Shown: positions 22,406 to 28,560 of the stretch, one piece after another
How the letters are laid out: every line of letters begins with the position of its first letter
Numbering within the stretch: the first letter of the stretch is position 1
Source of the DNA: a virus
Length of the DNA: 28,560 nucleotides
Virus record (IMG/VR): IMGVR_UViG_3300044675_003460
Span: 1 to 28,560 of that record
Strand: one strand, 5' to 3'
Notes under the pieces: model-generated
Database searches by the model: none
The model's input: the letters and a program-made list of their open reading frames with translations, nothing else
Told to the model about the DNA's origin: nothing
Translations under genes and position numbers: made by a program

Positions 22406-22992
22406 TATTTATTCGCTAATGGATTGTCAATAGCTTTTTGAATTTTGCTATCAACTTCTTTCTTCAACTGGATAACCTCACGTTCGATCTCTCTACGTGC
22501 TTCAGCCATTTCTCTACGAATAACATTGGCTTCATTACGAGCTTTTTCTAAATCCTCACGAACTGCTTTACGCATATCACGCATTTCTGATTCTGTTTCA
22601 CGTTGCGCATTTTTAACACTACGTTCCACTTGTTCGGTTACTGTTTCATTACGGCGAATATCGTTTTTCAAATCAACTTTAATATCACGGGTATAATCTG
22701 CACCCTTTTGACTATTTTCTTCTATAACCGCCAGACGCTTATCAAATCCCGACAAGTCTGGCGCTTCGTATGATGCAATCTTTTTCTTCATACCTACGTA
22801 ATCTTTATATACTTCAAATGTCCCATATAAGCCACCTAACACAGATGACACAATAGTAGCAGCGACCATTAATTTTGCAGGAGTAAATTCATAACCACCA
22901 ATACTAATAACAGTATCTTTACTTGCATATTTCTTTACGGCAGCTTCTGCGTCGTCAATCTTAGCGTTGACGTTTTTAATTTCTTCTCCCAT
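22405..22992 (-). CDS. membrane-anchored coiled-coil protein
   Basis: The 195-aa protein has one membrane segment (about 40-62: AKLMVAATIVSSVLGGLYG) and then a long heptad-rich, highly charged helix from about residue 66 to 190 (REDLEKARNEANVIRREMAEAR and similar). It likely projects a long coiled coil from the membrane. No enzymatic motif. It is the most coiled-coil-like protein in the window and could bridge membrane and virion or organise the other membrane proteins of this operon. TAATG overlap with the 48-aa gene; 9 nt to the next gene upstream. Confidence 0.65.
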   Translation of the reverse strand: MGEEIKNVNAKIDDAEAAVKKYASKDTVISIGGYEFTPAKLMVAATIVSSVLGGLYGTFEVYKDYVGMKKKIASYEAPDLSGFDKRLAVIEENSQKGADYTRDIKVDLKNDIRRNETVTEQVERSVKNAQRETESEMRDMRKAVREDLEKARNEANVIRREMAEARREIEREVIQLKKEVDSKIQKAIDNPLANK

Positions 22993-23001
22993 TTTACTTC
23001 C

Positions 23002-24825
23002 TTATTTGTATTGTAAGTTAACTAAGTCTTGATGTAGTTTATCTGAACTCATTTGTCTTAATGCTCTAACATTATCTACTGTCTTTTGATTCTTGTAAAT
23101 TTCTTTTGGTGCGTAAAATGCAACATCTTGTAGCATAAAGAAATATTGTGAATAATTTGCAGGCTGTTTTGCAATTGATTCTATTGTTATATTACCGGCT
23201 AATTCATTGTTGTCTATATTCTTTTTTACACTATCACTTTGTTGAGAGTTATCATTCAACTGAGGAATAAATGGTTTTGCTTCCATTGCATTATCAACCG
23301 CACCTCTATGTCCAAATTTTATTCCTTCGAGCATAGGTATTTCAATTTGAGGCTGAGCAGAAGATCTTGTAGGTGCAGCTAAACTATATGAGGTAATAGG
23401 TGCAGCCATTGCTACATTAACTTCTTGCCTTGTAGTATTTTGATAACTATTCTGTTGAGTAGTTGCTCCGGCAAAATTTACTTCGCTTGATTGTGAACTA
23501 ACACTGGTATTAATAGATTGTTGTATTCTTGCAGAATTGGATGCATTGCTTGATTGCTGATTTCCTTGCAAAGCCGCCATCGAACTTTGTGTTTGTGTAA
23601 ATGAAGATTGTGTTCCTGCCGTTTGGCCGCCGGTAGATGATCCTGCACCGCCACCGAGACTTTGCGATTGCGCATCTCCTGCAACTTTCTCTGCTTGTTG
23701 TTTTGCAGTCTCCCCTGCAGAAAATGCCTGAGCATCTGCAGATTGTACTACTGATTTTTCTAATGATGCTGTTTTATCTTGATTAGAACTAATCATACTA
23801 AGAACTGATGATAGAGAAACAGGTGATGAACTTTTTCCACCTCCAGAATCTGCTACTTCTCCTGCTCTTGGTTGTTGATTGTTGGCAGCAGGTTGTGACG
23901 CAGCTTGCTGTGGTGCTGGTCCAGCCGCTGCTGGCCCGGGTGGATTTTGTCCCGGTTGAGGTTGTTGCGGTGATTCTTGAACCGGCGGTGCGCCTGGTGG
24001 CGGAGGTGATCCAGGAGGGGGAGGAGCACCTGGTGCAATTGCAACTGTTTCAAAAGGAGGGGGAGGTGATGCTGTTTCTAAAGGAGATGCTGCAGTCTTG
24101 GGTATTAATTTTGCTAATGCATCTAAATATCCAGAACAAGTTGGGCTGTATAATGGATTACTTGCACATGGGTCTACAGAATATTTTAAGCTGAAATTTA
24201 CATTGTATAATTCTGGGCCATATGGGCCTGCCCAAAAATTATTGTCTCTACCAATAAATCCGTATTGTACTTGTCCGATAGAAGGTACTGCAAGAGGTGT
24301 CGTAAATGTTTTGGAGTAATCAAATGTAGTCCAATTATATTTACGAGTTAAATCGTAAACATCTCCGTATAATAAATTGTTAGCACCTCTGCCGCCTGTG
24401 TTATCCCAAAAGCGAACAAGTGCTGTCAGTTGGTCTACACGGCCATCATCCCAACCATTACCATTCTTTGCTGTGAATCCAAAGTTATATCCATTGACTT
24501 GAAGTCCCGTAGCAGAAGGTAACAACGTTGAAATATGTTGTTGTTGATACAGATATGTTGAACCATAAGAGAAGTTAATGTTACCGCCTGGACGCACGAT
24601 AGCATTCGGTCCACAGTATCCTGTATCGCCTTGTTGTCCCCAACAAGTTAGATTGTCTTGATAAACACCGCCAACCCAAGGGGTAGGTCCACCATAGGGA
24701 GTATCTTGTACAATATTCCCGGTAGTGTAGACTTGCCCGGGCTCTACTGTTTGTGCTTTACTTAAAAGCGGCGTGAACGATAACGCCAAGCAAAGAGCCG
24801 AAGCCAATGTTTTTAGCAGTTTCAT
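23002..24825 (-). CDS. large exported protein with proline-rich linker
   Basis: The 607-aa protein starts at ATG 24825 with a Sec signal peptide (MKLLKTLASALCLALSFTPL, likely cleaved after Ala24). A folded N-terminal domain (about 25-245) contains many Tyr, Trp and Gly and four Cys. A proline-rich segment follows (about 248-300), then Gln/Ser/Ala-rich low-complexity sequence to about 490, and a mixed C-terminal part. ATG 24825 is chosen over an upstream codon as it gives the clear signal. The first 68 nt overlap the preceding gene in a different frame. Family not recognised; similar exported proteins with 'VDPC...SPTC' occur in marine phages as I recall. Confidence 0.72.
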   Translation of the reverse strand: MKLLKTLASALCLALSFTPLLSKAQTVEPGQVYTTGNIVQDTPYGGPTPWVGGVYQDNLTCWGQQGDTGYCGPNAIVRPGGNINFSYGSTYLYQQQHISTLLPSATGLQVNGYNFGFTAKNGNGWDDGRVDQLTALVRFWDNTGGRGANNLLYGDVYDLTRKYNWTTFDYSKTFTTPLAVPSIGQVQYGFIGRDNNFWAGPYGPELYNVNFSLKYSVDPCASNPLYSPTCSGYLDALAKLIPKTAASPLETASPPPPFETVAIAPGAPPPPGSPPPPGAPPVQESPQQPQPGQNPPGPAAAGPAPQQAASQPAANNQQPRAGEVADSGGGKSSSPVSLSSVLSMISSNQDKTASLEKSVVQSADAQAFSAGETAKQQAEKVAGDAQSQSLGGGAGSSTGGQTAGTQSSFTQTQSSMAALQGNQQSSNASNSARIQQSINTSVSSQSSEVNFAGATTQQNSYQNTTRQEVNVAMAAPITSYSLAAPTRSSAQPQIEIPMLEGIKFGHRGAVDNAMEAKPFIPQLNDNSQQSDSVKKNIDNNELAGNITIESIAKQPANYSQYFFMLQDVAFYAPKEIYKNQKTVDNVRALRQMSSDKLHQDLVNLQYK

Positions 24826-25972
24826 ATTTGTCTTCTTTTGGTGGTGTTGGGATTTTATCTTTGTTCTCTTCCCATGCAAGTTTAGCCTGTTCACCAATCT
24901 TGCCATCAATTGGACAAGGTGTTCCGGCATCCATCATTGCTTTAAATACACGATAATCTTGACACATAGTGCTAACTGCCGCAACCTTCATGCCCATGTC
25001 ATACAGAGTTTTAGAAAGTTTTAATCTTTCACAATTTAGATCTCGTATTGTGCCTCCAGATGAAACACCAAATACTTGTGTTTGTACTGAGCCAGATGAT
25101 CCAGTACTACATAGATCATTGTTTCCCCCACTCATCATTGAAGGTGCAACTGCTGTGGGTGGAGGTTGAATTACTCTTTGTGTAATAAGAGTTTCGTTTT
25201 TATTAATGTTAGTTACTTCGCCAGAATTTATGTTCTGATTAATGTTTGCATTTTGGTTAACATTATTATTTGTATTAACACTTTGCGATGTAGATGTACT
25301 AATATTGCGATTAGTCATATCTCCAGTATTTACATTATTATTTGTAGAAGTATTTACGTTGTTATTTGTAGATGTACTAACATTGTTGTTATTGTACGTC
25401 ATTGTACCGCTATTTTCATTTTTATTAATATTGGTATTGGTTGAAGTGCTGGTACTGACATTGTTATTATTAAACGTCTGAGTACCGCTATTAATATTGT
25501 GATTAGTATTAACGTTAGTATTGTTACTTGTAGATGTTGATGTATTCTGATTAATGTTTGTCATTGTGCCAGAATTGACGTTGTTATTATTGTACGTCAT
25601 TGTGCCAGAATTGACGTTGTTATTATTTAACGTCTGAGTACCGCTGTTAATATTGTTGTTGGTATTAACATTTGTGCTGGTACTTGCACTATTATTATTG
25701 TTAGTATTTACCGAGGTACTGTTAACAGTTGAATTGCTTGTAGCAGTGCTTGTACTTGTAGCATTGCTATTACTGTTAACTGTACTGACACTATTAGAAG
25801 TACTATTAGTATCTACTAATGATTTACTATCGTATGTGCCTTGATTGATAAGACTTGTAGTCCCTGTCGTTGTTCCCCCAGTTGTGCTAGAGGTTCCACT
25901 TGTCGTTTGTGCTAAAGTGCTACCAAACATCATAACAAAAAGTGCCAATGCGGCTACCTTTTTGTTGAACAT
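24758..25972 (-). CDS. exported Asn/Ser/Thr-rich repeat protein
   Basis: The 404-aa protein has a signal peptide (1-21, ending in STLA) and a long region (about 22-265) made almost only of Asn, Ser, Thr, Val and Gly in short repeats of the type Asn-Asn-Asn-Asn-Val-Asn-Ser-Gly-Thr. A C-terminal domain (about 266-404) has four Cys (DLC, LNC, TMC, TPC) and a final hydrophobic stretch. Composition suggests a beta-solenoid or amyloid-like filament, but this is inference. AGGAG before ATG 25972 is good. It overlaps the next gene downstream by 68 nt. Confidence 0.68.
   Translation of the reverse strand: MFNKKVAALALFVMMFGSTLAQTTSGTSSTTGGTTTGTTSLINQGTYDSKSLVDTNSTSNSVSTVNSNSNATSTSTATSNSTVNSTSVNTNNNNSASTSTNVNTNNNINSGTQTLNNNNVNSGTMTYNNNNVNSGTMTNINQNTSTSTSNNTNVNTNHNINSGTQTFNNNNVSTSTSTNTNINKNENSGTMTYNNNNVSTSTNNNVNTSTNNNVNTGDMTNRNISTSTSQSVNTNNNVNQNANINQNINSGEVTNINKNETLITQRVIQPPPTAVAPSMMSGGNNDLCSTGSSGSVQTQVFGVSSGGTIRDLNCERLKLSKTLYDMGMKVAAVSTMCQDYRVFKAMMDAGTPCPIDGKIGEQAKLAWEENKDKIPTPPKEDKYETAKNIGFGSLLGVIVHAAFK
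25561..25628. repeat. tandem repeat inside the Asn-rich gene
   Basis: A unit beginning TCATTGTGCCAGAATTGACG occurs at 25561 and again at 25597, period 36 bp, near-identical over about 31 nt. Read leftward each unit codes a 12-residue block around Val-Asn-Ser-Gly-Thr-Met-Thr. Other, more divergent copies follow. Slippage or unequal exchange can thus change repeat number. Confidence 0.7.
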
Positions 25973-26009
25973 TTTTTCTCCTATTTTGTTTTACTTTTAA
26001 TTTGATACT

Positions 26010-27128
26010 TTAACCGATTGCCATGCTGTGTATATGGCCTGCAGCAACACTTGCCCAAGTGTTTAACGCACCAACCTGTACTGGACTAGATCTAGCCGTA
26101 GTGTCCCCTAATCCCAAAATGCCGCCATTATTCTCCCCCCACGACCATAATGTACCATCTGTTTTAATGGCCAAGCTGTGATACCTACCTGCACTAACAT
26201 TTAACCAAGTAGTTAATGCTCCAACCTGTACTGGACTTGATCTGTTTGCAGTATCGCCTACACCTAATCGACCGCTATTGAAACCCCATGCCCACATGGT
26301 ACCATCTGTTTTGACTGCCATGCTATGAAAATAACCTGCAGAAATACTTGACCAGGTAGTTAAAGCTCCAATCTGTACTGGACTAGATCTATCGTTAGTA
26401 TCTCCTAACCCTAGCAGGCCATAAGTGAAATTGTACCCCCATGACCACATGGTACCATCTGTTTTAATTGCTAAACTGTGATAATTGCCTCCAGCAACAC
26501 TTGACCAAGTGTTTAACGCACCAACCTGTACTGGACTAGATCTAGCCGTAGTGTCCCCTAATCCTAATTTGCCTTGGCCACCGCTTCCCCAAGACCACAT
26601 GGTACCATCTGTTTTGACAGCTAAGCTGTGACCACCGCCCGCACTAATACTTGACCAAGTAGTTAATGCACCAACTTGTACTGGACTAGATCTATTTATA
26701 GTATTGCCTAGACCCAATCTACCGTTCGAAGCTCTACCCCATGACCACAAGGTACCATCTGTTTTAACGGCCAGGGCGTGTTCCTCACCCGCAGCAATAT
26801 TTAACCAAGTAGTTAGGGCTCCAACTTGTACTGGACTAGATATATTTGTAGTATTGCCTAGGCCCAGTTGGCCGTACTCATTTTTGCCCCAAGACCATAT
26901 TGTACCATCTGTTTTAATGGCCGCGCTGTGCAATTCACCACCGGAAATACTTGACCAAGTAGTTAGTGCACCAACTTGTTTTGGACTTGAATAATCTGTA
27001 GTATTACCTAATCCCAATCGACCAAAGTCATTGTCGCCCCATGCCCATAGATATGGATCAGGGGGAGGCGGTGGAGGCGCAACAAAAGTCCCACCACCAA
27101 CTAACGTAAATCCAGCTGTAAATTCCAT
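26010..27128 (-). CDS. RCC1-repeat seven-bladed beta-propeller protein
   Basis: The 372-aa protein has seven RCC1 repeats of about 50 residues; each includes a version of 'W-x-W-G', 'GxLGLG', 'SSPVQVGALTTW' and 'H-S-L-A-(V/I)-K-T-D-G-T'. RCC1 repeats fold as a seven-bladed beta-propeller. A short N-terminal part with a Gly-rich start and PPPPPP linker (residues 18-23) precedes. No signal peptide. In phages such proteins may be tail or receptor-binding components; a location upstream of exported proteins is also consistent with a surface role. It follows a late-type promoter on the same strand (27161-27168). Confidence 0.85.
   Translation of the reverse strand: MEFTAGFTLVGGGTFVAPPPPPPDPYLWAWGDNDFGRLGLGNTTDYSSPKQVGALTTWSSISGGELHSAAIKTDGTIWSWGKNEYGQLGLGNTTNISSPVQVGALTTWLNIAAGEEHALAVKTDGTLWSWGRASNGRLGLGNTINRSSPVQVGALTTWSSISAGGGHSLAVKTDGTMWSWGSGGQGKLGLGDTTARSSPVQVGALNTWSSVAGGNYHSLAIKTDGTMWSWGYNFTYGLLGLGDTNDRSSPVQIGALTTWSSISAGYFHSMAVKTDGTMWAWGFNSGRLGVGDTANRSSPVQVGALTTWLNVSAGRYHSLAIKTDGTLWSWGENNGGILGLGDTTARSSPVQVGALNTWASVAAGHIHSMAIG
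26055..26564. repeat. RCC1 blades sharing a 60-bp identical segment
   Basis: Positions 26055-26114 and 26505-26564 are identical over 60 bp and are exactly 450 bp apart, three blades of 150 bp, while other blades differ by many silent changes. The shared stretch codes the 'SSPVQVGALNTW' side of two blades. It is a sign of recent intragenic exchange or conversion. Confidence 0.85.
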
Positions 27129-27160
27129 TTGATTATCCTACTAATATATGCGTATTCATA

Positions 27161-27168
27161 TATTTATA
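27161..27168 (-). promoter_or_regulatory. T4-late-type promoter box for the leftward operon
   Basis: TATTTATA on the + strand reads TATAAATA leftward, ending 33 nt before the ATG of the RCC1-repeat gene, in the divergent 147-bp region shared with gp43. With a T4-like start site the leader would be about 25 nt, and GTAGGA lies just before the ATG. This makes late expression of the leftward genes likely. Chance in AT-rich DNA remains possible. Confidence 0.65.
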
Positions 27169-27212
27169 TCTAATCAAATATAAAGATTTGGTCATCTTTA
27201 TTACATAACCTA

Positions 27213-27241
27213 TTGACAAATAAGCACTTTTCATATATAAT
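27213..27241 (+). promoter_or_regulatory. consensus sigma70 promoter for gp43
   Basis: TTGACA (27213-27218), 17 nt, TATAAT (27236-27241) is a perfect consensus match, followed by a second extended -10 (TGATATAAT, 27241-27249). It lies 35 nt before ATG 27276 and points toward the polymerase gene. It implies early transcription of gp43 by unmodified host polymerase. Confidence 0.85.
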
Positions 27242-27275
27242 GATATAATTATTTATTGTGTCTAAAAGGTTTTTA

Positions 27276-28560
27276 ATGAAGTTCTACACTAACGTGAATC
27301 AGTATGGTAATCGTATTCTGGTCAGGGGCGTAAATAACGGCAAAACCGTTCAGGAAAAGATCGAATTCAAACCAAGCTTATTTACAAAGTCACAGAAAGA
27401 ATCATACTATAAGTCGTTATTCGGAGATAATCTTGAAGAAATAGAATTCGCAGATATAAACGATGCCAAAGATTATGTCAAAAGATATAAAGAAGTAGAA
27501 AATTATCCCATCTTTGGCAACACAAATTACGCATATCAGTATATCACAAAGACGTTTCCCGACGAAGTAGAATTCGATATTTCGCAGATTAAAATTTGGT
27601 CTCTTGATATTGAGACCTCTGCAGAACTTGGATTCCCCAATGTCAGAGATCCAAAAGAAGAATTGTTATTGATTACGATTCAAGATGCAAGTACTAAAGA
27701 GCTTGTGACATTTGGATCGAAACAATTTAAAGTAACAAAAGACAATCATACCTATATTCAATGTAGAGATGAGTATGATCTATTTCAGAAGTTCTTAATT
27801 TATTTCCAAGAGAATTGCCCTAACATTCTTACAGGATGGAACATTGAATTCTTTGATATTCCATATTTGTGTTCTAGAATGGCACGTATTCTTGGAGATG
27901 ATGCTGTTAAAAAGCTATCACCTTGGGGTGTGGTAAATCCAAAAGAATTTACCCGCATGAGTCGCACAGAACTTATTTATGATATTCTTGGTGTAGCCAT
28001 TCTAGACTATCTTGATCTGTATAAGAAGTTTACCTACAGTGCTCAAGAATCATATAAGTTGGATCACATTGCCAAAGTAGAACTTGGCAAAGAGAAATTA
28101 TCGTATGACGAATATACTTCGTTCCGAGACTTCTATAAAAATGATTGGCAAAAGTTTGTCGAGTATAACGTAGTTGACGTAGAACTTGTTGACCAGCTTG
28201 AAGACAAGATGAAGTTGATTGAATTGATTCTTACAATGGCATATGATGCGAAATGTAATTATGTTGATGTATTCTCAGCTGTAAGAACTTGGGACTGTAT
28301 CTTATGGAATCATTTGTGGAAACAAAACATTGTTGTGCATCAGCGAGAAGGTTTGCCCGGTAGACAAATTGTCGGGGCATTTGTTCAAGAACCACGACCA
28401 GGCAAATATGATTGGGTGGTTTCTTTTGATGCAACAAGTCTGTATCCTAGTATTATTATGCAGTATAATTTGTCGCCAGAAACACAAATTAGAAAAGCAA
28501 CAAAAAATGCAGATGTAAATTCATTGTTAAAACAATCTATCAATCTAGATGATCTAAAAG
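27276..28560 (+). CDS. 43: family-B DNA polymerase, T4 gp43-like (N-terminal part, runs off window)
   Basis: From ATG 27276 the frame is open for 428 codons to the window edge. It has the T4-type exonuclease motifs: Exo I LDIET with Asp111 and Glu113 (T4 Asp112/Glu114), Exo II GWNIEFFDIPY, and Exo III YNVVDVELV, followed by polymerase motif A DATSLYPSII near residue 390. So proofreading is intact and the polymerase domain begins. AAAAGG lies before the ATG. In T4 gp43 follows regA directly; here it is 12 kb away, with the leftward operon in between. Only the C-terminal palm and thumb are missing. Confidence 0.96.
   Translation, partial: MKFYTNVNQYGNRILVRGVNNGKTVQEKIEFKPSLFTKSQKESYYKSLFGDNLEEIEFADINDAKDYVKRYKEVENYPIFGNTNYAYQYITKTFPDEVEFDISQIKIWSLDIETSAELGFPNVRDPKEELLLITIQDASTKELVTFGSKQFKVTKDNHTYIQCRDEYDLFQKFLIYFQENCPNILTGWNIEFFDIPYLCSRMARILGDDAVKKLSPWGVVNPKEFTRMSRTELIYDILGVAILDYLDLYKKFTYSAQESYKLDHIAKVELGKEKLSYDEYTSFRDFYKNDWQKFVEYNVVDVELVDQLEDKMKLIELILTMAYDAKCNYVDVFSAVRTWDCILWNHLWKQNIVVHQREGLPGRQIVGAFVQEPRPGKYDWVVSFDATSLYPSIIMQYNLSPETQIRKATKNADVNSLLKQSINLDDLK

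Noticed and set aside
25166-25844. Rightward ORFs opposite the Asn-rich gene
   Set aside because: They are made of Leu, Ile, Val and Cys from the complementary strand of the Asn/Thr/Ser repeats, have no ribosome sites and are explained by the real leftward gene.
25561-26564. CRISPR array or diversity-generating retroelement repeats
   Set aside because: The repeats are in-frame protein repeats (Asn-rich units and RCC1 blades) without spacers, and no cas or reverse transcriptase gene is present.

Overview
The window looks like an AT-rich, T4-like (straboviral/kyanoviral type) myovirus genome, either an uncultured phage or a close relative of marine and freshwater T4-like phages. The diagnosis rests on the syntenic replisome block: sliding clamp gp45, clamp-loader subunits gp44 and gp62, translational repressor RegA, and the N-terminal 428 codons of a family-B DNA polymerase gp43. 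T4-late-type TATAAATA boxes sit at sensible places. Many genes overlap by ATGA, as is typical of phage operons. A Gram-negative host is implied by an LpxH-like phosphoesterase, an S11 D-Ala-D-Ala peptidase and exported proteins with Sec signals. A DUF3563-like protein and a phasin-like protein hint at a betaproteobacterial or other proteobacterial host, but this is weak.

Layout. (1) 1-11599, rightward: a sugar and glycan cassette. It holds a GT10 fucosyltransferase-like enzyme, several other glycosyltransferases, a complete RfbH-type CDP-4-keto-6-deoxyglucose 3-dehydratase, a ThDP-dependent acetolactate-synthase-like enzyme split into two ORFs, a sugar-type methyltransferase, an RmlB-like 4,6-dehydratase and two further extended SDRs. 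A small DUF3310-like protein sits near its end. (2) 11602-15114, rightward: gp45, an FkbM-like methyltransferase, gp44, a small membrane protein, gp62 and RegA, behind a sigma70-like promoter. (3) 15119-16344: a late-type promoter, a GC-richer and apparently structured leader of about 180 nt, a phasin-like protein, Hsp20, a DUF3563-like protein and a 30-aa peptide, ending in a hairpin. (4) 16411-18172: a promoter and 21-bp palindrome, three small conserved-looking phage proteins, a CAT-anticodon tRNA, a lipoprotein-like protein and an S11 peptidase. (5) 18251-27128, leftward: a long, tightly overlapping run read from the right. It carries an RCC1-repeat beta-propeller, two exported low-complexity proteins with a 68-nt overlap, a set of membrane and coiled-coil proteins including three tiny ORFs, a DUF4337-like protein, iscU-iscA-erpA, an LpxH-like phosphoesterase, a GT2 and a small membrane protein. 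(6) 27213-28560, rightward: a consensus sigma70 promoter and the start of gp43.

How it fits together. The rightward left arm probably makes an unusual deoxy or branched sugar and transfers it; the target could be the host surface, virion protein or DNA, and the sequence does not say which. The centre is the replication and late-transcription clamp machinery. The leftward arm combines Fe-S cluster carriers with a group of membrane and exported proteins that may remodel the envelope or be virion-associated. RfbH is itself a [2Fe-2S] enzyme family, which gives a possible but unproven link between the two arms. Functional calls come from recognising motifs by eye; no database search was run.
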